The notes: generated from the sequence alone by a model not told the origin. Counted from the stretch's first letter, positions 7,281 through 13,032 are shown. The stretch is 14,414 nucleotides of DNA from Candidatus Azambacteria bacterium (GCA_016195045.1 JACQAJ010000023.1:1-14414), one strand, 5' to 3'. Program-made: numbers and translations.

Positions 7281-7357
7281 TGGTGCGCCCGGCAGGACTT
7301 GAACCTACAACCTTTTGGTTCGAAGCCAAACACTCTATCCAATTGAGCTACGGGCGC
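7281..7357 (-). tRNA. tRNA-Arg (TCG anticodon), CCA encoded
   Basis: The acceptor stem GCGCCCG/CGGGCGC, D-arm AGCTC-AATTGGAT-GAG, anticodon stem TTTGG/CCAAA with loop CTTCGAA (anticodon TCG, reads CGA) and T-arm with GTTCAAG fold cleanly. A73 is followed by an encoded CCA (plus-strand TGG at 7281-7283). It lies about 91 nt upstream of tRNA-His on the same strand; the spacer is AT-rich with repeated CACTTTTAGTTTTTCACTTTT-like tracts. Confidence 0.95.
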
Positions 7358-7358
7358 G

Positions 7359-7424
7359 TAAATTTTCTTGTAAAAATTTTAGGAGTTGGTATTTAATATT
7401 TTGTAATTTGAACAAGAAAATTTA
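7359..7424. repeat. 13-bp inverted repeat upstream of tRNA-Arg
   Basis: TAAATTTTCTTGT (7359-7371) is the exact complement of 7412-7424. A nested 8-bp pair, TTGTAATT (7401-7408) with AATTACAA (7430-7437), crosses the right arm. The region is almost pure A/T, so chance is possible. No ORF is seen in 7358-7600. Confidence 0.35.
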
Positions 7425-7576
7425 TTCCTAATTACAAATTACTCATCTTAAATATAAAGTTTGATTTTCACAAGACTAATATGATAGTAGCAATAATTTT
7501 AACTTAGTAAAGACTTGAGAAATTCTAAATTTTAAATTCAAAATTTATAATTTTCAATGCTCCGCATTGGTTTGGG

Positions 7577-7585
7577 TTATCCACA
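7577..7585. promoter_or_regulatory. Single consensus DnaA box
   Basis: TTATCCACA is the exact DnaA-box consensus, 18 nt upstream of the -35 of the candidate small RNA promoter. Only scattered imperfect boxes (TTATTCACA at 4777 and 12109) occur elsewhere, so this is not an origin. A regulatory role is speculative. Confidence 0.3.
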
Positions 7586-7603
7586 GTTTGTCCATTTTAG
7601 GAC

Positions 7604-7631
7604 TTGCAGGTATTTTTACAACATATATAAT
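7604..7631 (+). promoter_or_regulatory. Promoter of the candidate small RNA
   Basis: TTGCAG (7604-7609) and TATAAT (7626-7631) are separated by 16 nt. A second TATAAT overlaps at 7631-7636. Transcription would begin near 7638-7643. No coding sequence follows for more than 700 nt. Confidence 0.55.
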
Positions 7632-7637
7632 ATAATC

Positions 7638-7765
7638 TATAGAGTTGATAGACCTTTGGAGAGGTCTACAGTAAGAATAGAGTAGGGGATGACATAAGAA
7701 CATCAAGTTTTAGGTTATCCAATACGCATCAAATCTATTTTTGCAATCAAAAGATTTGTTTTTTT
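7638..7765 (+). ncRNA. Candidate independent small RNA of about 125 nt
   Basis: The segment has a promoter in front and an intrinsic terminator at its end, and no ORF inside. Three hairpins can be drawn. Hairpin 1 is TAGACCT (7649-7655) with AGGTCTA (7662-7668), with loop TTGGAG. Hairpin 2 is GGATGAC (7687-7693) with GTTATCC (7714-7720), containing an inner stem AGAAC/GTTTT (7697-7701 with 7707-7711). Hairpin 3 is the terminator. Both non-Watson-Crick pairs are G.U in the plus-strand RNA, as expected for a real transcript of this strand. It does not show the conserved loops of SRP RNA, RNase P RNA, tmRNA or 6S RNA that I would recognise. The alternative is a long leader for the downstream surface protein gene, but the terminator and a second strong promoter at 7926 argue against that. 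Confidence 0.45.
7730..7765 (+). terminator. Intrinsic terminator of the candidate small RNA
   Basis: CAAATCT (7730-7736) pairs with AGATTTG (7752-7758). Inner TTTG/CAAA pairs extend the stem across a 3-nt bulge. Seven T residues (7759-7765) follow directly. Confidence 0.6.
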
Positions 7766-7768
7766 GGG

Positions 7769-7796
7769 GTCATCTTGAGCCGTCAGGCGAAGGATT
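7769..7796. repeat. Degenerate ATCCTGAG-type element
   Basis: GTCATCTTGAG at the left and GGCGAAGGATT at the right recall the outer parts of the element at 7021-7057 (GTCATCCTGAG ... GGATCT), with a different middle. It is probably an older copy of the same dispersed repeat. Confidence 0.4.
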
Positions 7797-7925
7797 TAAA
7801 TAACCTCAATAAAAATAAATTTTGAATAAGTTCTCATAGTTAAGCATCAAGATGAGGATAAATTCTTAGGTTAGTCGTTGGAGTTTACGCAGACTAAATA
7901 TAAGTTTTGTTTAAGAGTTTTTATC

Positions 7926-7954
7926 TTGACAAAGTATATTATAAAAAATATACT
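7926..7954 (+). promoter_or_regulatory. Near-consensus sigma-70 promoter of the surface protein gene
   Basis: TTGACA (7926-7931), a 17-nt spacer and TATACT (7949-7954) match the consensus at 11 of 12 bases with ideal spacing, the strongest promoter in the window. The predicted start near 7961 gives a leader of about 420 nt before the ATG at 8381. A weaker TATAAA (8360-8365) near the gene could give a short-leader transcript. Confidence 0.75.
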
Positions 7955-7995
7955 AACAAGGAAGGGTTTTTACCCAGAATGTTTTTTGTTATGAA

Positions 7996-8011
7996 ATAGA
8001 CACGGGTCTAT
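7996..8011 (+). promoter_or_regulatory. 5'-leader hairpin 1
   Basis: ATAGAC and GTCTAT form a perfect 6-bp stem with loop ACGG, near the start of the predicted leader RNA. A smaller GGGT/ACCC hairpin precedes it (within 7960-7980). Confidence 0.4.
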
Positions 8012-8098
8012 CTCTATATTTGTTGTTGCTGGTTAATTCGTTACGAACGGAGCAAATTTAATTGCCTTACTTAATTATAAAAAACTAACATCCAATTG

Positions 8099-8148
8099 AT
8101 TGTCCGTAATTCTTAGTATTCTAGGGAGTATTGAGAATTATGGATGAT
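8099..8148 (+). promoter_or_regulatory. 5'-leader hairpin 2: 22-bp stem with six G.U pairs
   Basis: Bases 8099-8120 pair with 8127-8148 without a single mismatch around the loop CTAGGG. Six pairs (at 8101, 8102, 8106, 8114, 8116 and 8119) are G.U or U.G when read as plus-strand RNA. In the minus-strand RNA these would be A.C mismatches. This directional pattern points to a folded plus-strand transcript. It lies about 140 nt after the predicted transcription start and could control stability or translation of the surface protein mRNA. Confidence 0.6.
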
Positions 8149-8232
8149 AAGATTAATTCAAGGTCGATCTTTTAATTCTATCCAATAAATAACATGGCTT
8201 TAATTAAAAGAAGAATCTAAAACGAAATAAAA

Positions 8233-8271
8233 AATTAATTTATAACGTTTTTTTTGCGTTATGGATTAATT
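8233..8271 (+). promoter_or_regulatory. 5'-leader hairpin 3: 15-bp stem with two G.U pairs
   Basis: Bases 8233-8247 (ending TATAACG) pair with 8257-8271 (starting CGTTATGG) around a T-rich 9-nt loop. The only two non-Watson-Crick pairs (8240.8264 and 8241.8263) are U.G in plus-strand RNA. Confidence 0.5.
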
Positions 8272-8313
8272 ATAACCATATAATTAACTTACTAAACTGA
8301 AAGAAAATTTATC

Positions 8314-8335
8314 ACGGCAGTTGGTCGATTGTCGT
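8314..8335 (+). promoter_or_regulatory. 5'-leader hairpin 4, nearest the start codon
   Basis: ACGGCAGT (8314-8321) pairs with ATTGTCGT (8328-8335) around the loop TGGTCG. The stem has 8 bp, two of them G.U in plus-strand RNA. It ends 45 nt before the ATG. Confidence 0.45.
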
Positions 8336-8380
8336 TAAAATATAAGTATTCAGTATTAGTATAAAAGTAGAAATAAAACA

Positions 8381-11300
8381 ATGTATAAAAATAATAAATT
8401 AACTAATTCCTTAGAATATGGACATTACACACAAAAAGGATTAGCCATCTTCGTTGCTTTAGCAACGGTCTTATGGTTAGTTCAAGCAGTCTTTGTTTTG
8501 CCAGTTCAAGCCGTTGATGCACCAAAGACTACTGATTCAACAATGACGAAAGATACATCTGACAGTTCCATGATGACTAAATTCACCTTTACCAAGACTC
8601 TAAAGTTAGGTTCAAAAGGCGATGAAGTTAAAGAACTTCAGAAAATCTTAAAGTTAACTGCTGACGGTGTTTTTGGAAAAAAGACCGCCGCCGCTCTTAA
8701 GGTTTGGCAAAAATCAGCTGGCTTAAAAGCTGACGGTGTTTTAGGTAAAAAAGGACGAGCTGCCTTAAATGGAACTGCTACAGTTTCAGTTACTCCAGTT
8801 ACTCCAACAACCCCAGTCACCCCAACAACTCCAGTAGTTGCCACCGGTCCTGTGACCGCTTCATTGCCAACCCACACTCCTGTTTCTGGTTATATTGTCG
8901 CTGGTCAAGCCACGGCTGATTTAACTCACAATCTTTCTATTATGGTTGATGGAGCTAAAACTATCGCTGTTAAAGCCGATGCCGCCTCAAGTGGTAGTAA
9001 TTCAACGATTGCCGTGGCTGTTACCAGCTTTACCGCTGACAAAGTTGTCACTCCAGTCGATGTTAAAGGTAATTTAATGAGTGTTGTTTCTGGTGGTTCA
9101 CTCGCCACTGCTAGTCTGACCGCTAATTCGGTGACTGGTACTCCAACGGTTAATGCCGGCACAACCTCCTATTCATTCTGGACGGCTCCTCTTCAAATAA
9201 ATACTCGAACCGTGTGGTTGAAATCAGCTAATTTCCGAATGATCGGATCAGCTCCTTCAGACGCCCTCGTGAAGATTCAATTATTTGTTGATGGTGTGGT
9301 CGTTGGCAAAGATGCTGTAGTTTCAACGATTCAAGGTTCCAACTATGCAGTTTTTGATTTAACTGACAAACCGGTTAGCTTAAATACTGGTTCACATACT
9401 GTTGATGTGAGAGCTAACGTTGATAAGGGTTCCAATAGAACAGTGCAATTTTCTATTCAGAATGCCGCGGATCTAACCATTACTGATCCTCAATTGGGAG
9501 TTAATATGGCCGTCGGTGGAACTATTCCCAATAACGCTGCTTCCATTGCTATTAATACTGGATCAGCCACGGTTGTTCTTGACCCAACTTTCCAAGCCCT
9601 GACTTCTATTACTGGTGGTACAACTAATATTGCCATTGGTAAATACAAAGTTCGTGCTTATGGCGAAGATGTCAAAGTTACCAGTCTTTCTGTTTCTCCA
9701 GTATTATCAACTACTGGTACAGTAACAGCTACATCACTAACATCAACCGTCACAACGGGTGGTGTGGTTACGCCTGTCATTACGGTTGCCGGTTTAGGCT
9801 ATACAGCCGCTCCTTCGGTAACTGTTCTTGCTGGTACGGCAACTTGTTCTGCGGTACCAACAGCTACTGCTACTATCGCTAGTGGTGCAGTAACCGCTCT
9901 TAACTTTACTACGGGAACTTGTACTGGTGCAGGTACTCTTGCTGTAACTATTGCTGCTCCTGTATTTACTACCGTCGGCGGTCTTAATAATGTGACCTTG
10001 TATTTCAATGGTTCACAAGTTGGTACCCAACAAACTTTCCCAGTTGGTGGAACTAGTTTAACCTATCAACTTGGTTCCCAGATGATTGCTCCTGCTGGAC
10101 TTGATAGTCTGTTAGAAGTTCGCGCTGATCTCCAGACGACTACTAATGTTAACTACACCGCTGGTACCGTTTCTGCAACCTTGAACACTGGTTCATCTAA
10201 TGGTCAAGGTCAGAGTTCGTTGAGTACCTTAAATTTCCCAACGGCTCCTTCAGCTGGTACTGGTCTGACAATTCAAACCGGATTGTTGCAAGTCTCTAAG
10301 AATTCTGGTTATGCCGATCAGACTGCTAACCCGAATACCTCTGGTGTGAAAATCGGCTCATTCGTATTGCAAAATCAAAGTTCCTCTGAAGCAGTTCGTA
10401 TTACTTCATTGAATGTTGCTCTTGGCGGTACTTCAACCTTGGCCAATCTTTCTGGGTTAAAAACATCAGAAACTTCTGGTTCAGGATCCACTCCAGTTCA
10501 ACCTCAATCCACGAATACTTTTTCAGTTAACTTCAATCTTGCTGCAGGAGAATCGAGAACGATTGATGTCTTAGCTGATACTAGTACTTCTACTGGTGTT
10601 ACTGTGACTACAACACTTACTGTTGCTTCAATTGGTGTAACTAGTAATGTTTCCAGCGCTGGTACAGTGGCAATTGGTCAGACTATTACCTTAAGTATTG
10701 GTACAGTCGCTACTCCAACACTTCTGACGGCTTCGTCAACGACTGCTCAATATATTGCGGCTGGTAATGGTGCCACTGATGCCACTAAAGCTCAGTTTAA
10801 CTTTGTTTCAACTGGCGGTGCTTCAACTATTACTGAACTTAAATTTGCTGTGACCGGTACTGATACTGTCACTTTAGTTAAAGTTGGTTCTGTGTCTGCT
10901 CAACCAGTTGGCGGAGTTGCTTACTTAACTGGTCTTAATCTGTCTGTTCCAAATGGTGGTTCAGGATTAACTCAAGATGTGATGGTTTCTTATGCCCCGG
11001 TTGGTACCAGTGGTATTGGATCTAATACAACTTCATTTGTTACCTTAACCTTTATTAAGTACACATCAGGCGGAACAACGACGACTATCATTCCTTCTGT
11101 ACCCGCTCCTACTATGATTTTGGTGGGTTCAAAACCAACAGTAACAGTGAATGCTACTCAATATTCTGGTTTGATTCTTGGCGCAGAAAATAAGATTGGT
11201 GAAGTTACCGTTTCAGCCGATGCCAAAGGTAATGTTAAGATTAATAATATTGCTTTCTCGGTGGGTAGTTCAAATATTACATCCTTTGCTATTACTGCTC

Positions 11301-11746
11301 CTCGTATTGCTGATGGTACTACTTCAATCACTGGTAGTAGTTGTGTAGCAGGTACTTCTGTTACTGCTGCAGTATTCTGTGAATTTGGTACAACTGGTGA
11401 TACATTTGCTTCAGCCACTACAAATGCAAATCCAACAGTACCAACAGGTTCAGAATCAGATCAAGATTTTGATGGTCTTACTATTACAGCAGGAACATCA
11501 AAGACCATGAGTTTATATGGTGTAGTTGGTGGTACTATTTCAGTAGCTGGTGGCGTTACAACTGTTTCAACCTCAGTTCAAAATTCAACCTTTAACTGGG
11601 ACGATACTTCTACTGCTACATTCATAGCTAATGGTACTGTAACAACAGGTTCAAGTGCTACTGTTAATATTGGTACAAATGGTACAAATCTTAATGGTGC
11701 TTCTATCTATAACTTCCCAACAGGAAGCTATTCAATCAAGCAATAA
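8381..11746 (+). CDS. Giant secreted surface protein with peptidoglycan-binding domain (S-layer-like)
   Basis: The protein has 1121 residues. A charged N-terminus and hydrophobic stretch (about 20-42) end in VQA (42-44), a good signal peptidase site. Residues 70-130 form a PG_binding_1 domain (FTKTLKLGSKGDEVKELQKI, DGVFGKKT, LKADGVLGKK), which should hold the protein on cell wall glycan. A Thr/Pro linker (about 131-160, repeated TPVTPTTP) leads to roughly 950 residues rich in Ser, Thr, Gly and Val that read as stacked beta-sandwich domains. No C-terminal membrane anchor or LPXTG motif is seen. There are only four cysteines, in two close pairs (C489/C514 and C988/C1000), which may form disulfides. 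It may be the main cell-surface layer protein. Expression is supported by a near-consensus promoter and a long structured leader. No Shine-Dalgarno precedes the ATG. A protein of the same design begins at 13072. Confidence 0.85.
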   Translation: MYKNNKLTNSLEYGHYTQKGLAIFVALATVLWLVQAVFVLPVQAVDAPKTTDSTMTKDTSDSSMMTKFTFTKTLKLGSKGDEVKELQKILKLTADGVFGKKTAAALKVWQKSAGLKADGVLGKKGRAALNGTATVSVTPVTPTTPVTPTTPVVATGPVTASLPTHTPVSGYIVAGQATADLTHNLSIMVDGAKTIAVKADAASSGSNSTIAVAVTSFTADKVVTPVDVKGNLMSVVSGGSLATASLTANSVTGTPTVNAGTTSYSFWTAPLQINTRTVWLKSANFRMIGSAPSDALVKIQLFVDGVVVGKDAVVSTIQGSNYAVFDLTDKPVSLNTGSHTVDVRANVDKGSNRTVQFSIQNAADLTITDPQLGVNMAVGGTIPNNAASIAINTGSATVVLDPTFQALTSITGGTTNIAIGKYKVRAYGEDVKVTSLSVSPVLSTTGTVTATSLTSTVTTGGVVTPVITVAGLGYTAAPSVTVLAGTATCSAVPTATATIASGAVTALNFTTGTCTGAGTLAVTIAAPVFTTVGGLNNVTLYFNGSQVGTQQTFPVGGTSLTYQLGSQMIAPAGLDSLLEVRADLQTTTNVNYTAGTVSATLNTGSSNGQGQSSLSTLNFPTAPSAGTGLTIQTGLLQVSKNSGYADQTANPNTSGVKIGSFVLQNQSSSEAVRITSLNVALGGTSTLANLSGLKTSETSGSGSTPVQPQSTNTFSVNFNLAAGESRTIDVLADTSTSTGVTVTTTLTVASIGVTSNVSSAGTVAIGQTITLSIGTVATPTLLTASSTTAQYIAAGNGATDATKAQFNFVSTGGASTITELKFAVTGTDTVTLVKVGSVSAQPVGGVAYLTGLNLSVPNGGSGLTQDVMVSYAPVGTSGIGSNTTSFVTLTFIKYTSGGTTTTIIPSVPAPTMILVGSKPTVTVNATQYSGLILGAENKIGEVTVSADAKGNVKINNIAFSVGSSNITSFAITAPRIADGTTSITGSSCVAGTSVTAAVFCEFGTTGDTFASATTNANPTVPTGSESDQDFDGLTITAGTSKTMSLYGVVGGTISVAGGVTTVSTSVQNSTFNWDDTSTATFIANGTVTTGSSATVNIGTNGTNLNGASIYNFPTGSYSIKQ

Positions 11747-11760
11747 TCTCCTGATTATTT

Positions 11761-11784
11761 GATTGATAGATTGATAGATTGATC
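11761..11784. repeat. 8-bp tandem repeat (GATTGATA)
   Basis: Three units follow one another (GATTGATA, GATTGATA, GATTGATC), then a weaker fourth (GGTAGATA, 11785-11792 region), 14 nt after the surface protein stop codon. It could vary in copy number. Confidence 0.55.
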
Positions 11785-11819
11785 GGTAGATAAATTTTCT
11801 CTTTCACTGCTTGCACAAG

Positions 11820-11855
11820 ATCCAATTCGGCAAACCAAAATTTGCCGAACTGGAT
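11820..11855. repeat. 15-bp inverted repeat downstream of the surface protein gene
   Basis: ATCCAATTCGGCAAA pairs with 11841-11855 around CCAAAA with one non-pairing position (A/C on the plus strand, G.U in minus-strand RNA). It may be the 3' hairpin of the surface protein mRNA, but no T-run follows. Confidence 0.5.
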
Positions 11856-11895
11856 ACAGTCGATCGAGAAAACAATTTCTACAAAAGTTATTGCC

Positions 11896-11924
11896 AACAC
11901 TCCGACCCCGCGGGTCGGAGTGTT
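11896..11924. repeat. REP-like palindrome copy 1
   Basis: The core TCCGACCCCGCGGGTCGGA is flanked by AACAC on the left and GTGTT on the right, so the 13-bp arms are perfect around a CGC loop. In other copies the left flank is AATAC or AATAT with matching right-side changes. Confidence 0.85.
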
Positions 11925-11968
11925 CGACAAATCGGAAAAAACCTCTCGGGGCTAGACCCCCAACACAA

Positions 11969-11999
11969 AAGAGCCTAGCGGCATCCCCGCCAGGCTCTT
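11969..11999. repeat. GC-rich inverted repeat between palindromes 1 and 2
   Basis: AAGAGCCT (11969-11976) with AGGCTCTT (11992-11999) is extended inward by GCGG/CCGC across one A/C position, which would be a G.U pair in minus-strand RNA. On the minus strand it is followed by TTTT, so it could be a weak minus-strand terminator. A small GGGG-CTAGA-CCCC hairpin lies just upstream (11948-11960). Confidence 0.45.
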
Positions 12000-12000
12000 C

Positions 12001-12059
12001 GTGTCTTCTCTCCCCCCCCCTCCTTCTCTCTAACCCTCCCTCCAACCATCTCTCCATTT
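12001..12059. other. Polypyrimidine tract with C9 run; G-rich complement
   Basis: About 60 bases are almost only C and T, including nine consecutive C (12012-12020). The minus strand has several runs of two or more G and could form a G-quadruplex. It contrasts sharply with the AT-rich surroundings. No credible gene covers it. Confidence 0.5.
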
Positions 12060-12061
12060 CC

Positions 12062-12090
12062 AATACTCCGACCCCGCGGGTCGGAATATT
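12062..12090. repeat. REP-like palindrome copy 2
   Basis: Same core as copy 1, with left flank AATAC and right flank ATATT, giving one non-pairing position (C/A) in otherwise complementary 13-base arms. Confidence 0.85.
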
Positions 12091-12169
12091 GCTTAAAATG
12101 AATCTGGGTTATTCACAAAAATACTAGACCCTTAAATTTTCCTTTTTATACTACTAATTATAATAATAA

Positions 12170-12197
12170 TTGCTCTTTCTTTGTTTTTTGTTATAAT
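12170..12197 (+). promoter_or_regulatory. Promoter of the REP-associated transposase gene
   Basis: TTGCTC (12170-12175), a 16-nt spacer and TATAAT (12192-12197) preceded by TG (12189-12190) make a good extended -10 promoter. Transcription would begin near 12204, inside palindrome copy 3, so the mRNA would open with much of that hairpin. Confidence 0.55.
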
Positions 12198-12199
12198 TT

Positions 12200-12232
12200 C
12201 CAATATTCCGACCCCGCGGGTCGGAATATTGG
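12200..12232. repeat. REP-like palindrome copy 3, at the 5' end of the transposase mRNA
   Basis: Perfect 15-bp arms (CCAATATTCCGACCC and its complement) surround CGC. The element lies between the promoter -10 (12192-12197) and the transposase start codon (12255). Confidence 0.88.
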
Positions 12233-12254
12233 ATTAAGAGTTAAAAATTAAAAT

Positions 12255-12984
12255 ATGGCAACAAAAAAACGAGAATTTATCACTGGCGAAATTTATCACG
12301 TAATATTAAGAGGTGTAGATGGAAAAGATATTTTTCAAGAATGAGTCTGATTATTATCGAGGGATTCACAATCTTTTTGAATTTAATGATCGAGATCCAG
12401 TCATTTGGAAATTTCGTAAATCTTTTTTTGAAAATTCCGACCCCGCGGGTCGAAATATTAGAAATAATGATACAGTTATTAAGGAAGAAAATAGAAAAAA
12501 GAGAAAATTTTTGGTAGAAATTCTATGTTTTTGCTTAATGCCAAATCATATTCATTTGCTTCTAATGCAAGTGAAAGACGGAGGGATTACAAAATTTATG
12601 AGAAAATTTGGTACAGGATACGCAGTTCATTTTAATAATAAATACAAAAGAAAGGGCTATTTGTTTCAGGGAAGATTTAAAGATATTCTTATTAAGACAA
12701 ATGAACAGTTAAGAATAAATTTTGTCTATATTCATACTAACCCAGCAGCACTACATGATCATAGCTGGAAGGATGGTGGTATTAATAATGCCCAAGAAGT
12801 TATTAAAGTGATTGAGAATTATAAATGGTCAAGTTATGCAGATTATCTGGGTAATAAGAATTTTCCATCAGTAACTCAAAGAGATTTATTTAATAAAATA
12901 ATGACAAGTCATGAATGGAAAAAATTCGTGGATGATTGGGTCGGGTATAAAAAATTTAAATTAATTGATAGTGAAATGGAATAG
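12255..12984 (+). CDS. REP-associated tyrosine transposase (RAYT, Y1/HUH type) with a frameshift near the N-terminus
   Basis: The family N-terminus starts at ATG 12255 (MATKKREFITGEIYHVILRG, then VDGKDIF) but meets TGA at 12342. The rest continues one base on, in the frame of ATG 12319, to the TAG at 12982. Removing one T from the T5 run (12331-12335), or a +1 slip from TTT to TTC there, joins the halves as GKDIF-KNESDYYRGIHNLFEFND, giving 242 residues. Catalytic features follow. The HUH motif is in CLMPNHIHLLL (H98 and H100 of the joined protein). Conserved RAYT blocks are YLFQGRFKDIL and INFVYIHTNP (Y158 is a candidate nucleophile), with WSSYADYLG near the end. RAYT enzymes cut and join single-stranded REP hairpins. 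Three palindromes flank or enter this gene. The ATG at 12319 would lack the first beta strand. It may be a pseudogene, a recoded gene or a sequencing indel. Confidence 0.82.
12431..12459. repeat. REP-like palindrome copy 4, inside the transposase gene
   Basis: AAAATTCCGACCC-CGC-GGGTCGAAATATT is a slightly decayed copy (two non-pairing positions). It lies in frame in the transposase coding sequence and encodes NSDPAGRNI. It sits in the linker between the N-terminal EFND region and the HUH motif block, which varies in length in the family. Confidence 0.8.
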
Positions 12985-12987
12985 GAG

Positions 12988-13032
12988 TTAAATTCAATAC
13001 TCCGACCCCGCGGGTCGGAGTATTGAATTTAA
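12988..13032. repeat. REP-like palindrome copy 5, after the transposase stop
   Basis: The longest copy: 21-bp perfect arms (12988-13008 with 13012-13032) around CGC. The outer 8 bp (TTAAATTC and complement) are not shared with the other copies. It begins 3 nt after the transposase stop and ends 5 nt before the -35 of the next gene. It may act as a 3' hairpin for the transposase mRNA. Confidence 0.88.

Noticed and set aside
7577..7585. Replication origin signalled by a perfect DnaA box
   Set aside because: Only one consensus box is present, with no cluster and no dnaA, dnaN or similar gene nearby.
8638..11418. Several minus-strand ORFs of 69-86 codons inside the surface protein gene
   Set aside because: They are rich in V, A and T and mirror the repetitive codons of the plus-strand gene, which has a clear signal peptide and domain.
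11755..12063. Minus-strand ORF of 102 codons
   Set aside because: It runs through two palindromes, a polypurine tract and other repeats. Its composition (runs of R, G and E) reflects the DNA repeats, and no start signal or domain is visible.
11891..12127. Plus-strand ORF of 78 codons
   Set aside because: It reads through palindromes 1 and 2 and the pyrimidine tract, producing P/S/L-rich low-complexity sequence. It is not a credible gene.
12255..12344. Alternative genetic code (TGA read as glycine) to explain the early stop in the transposase
   Set aside because: Reading through TGA stays in the wrong frame and soon meets further stops. The downstream protein is in the +1 frame, and the other genes contain no internal TGA.
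12319..12984. Treating ATG 12319 as the true start of the transposase
   Set aside because: The segment from 12255 in the preceding frame reads as the standard RAYT N-terminus including the first beta strand and RGVDG block. Starting at 12319 would drop it. A single-base frame change explains both halves.
11896..13032. CRISPR array from repeated 29-33 bp palindromes
   Set aside because: Spacing is irregular (about 140 to 565 bp between centres), one copy is inside a gene, and no cas genes are present.
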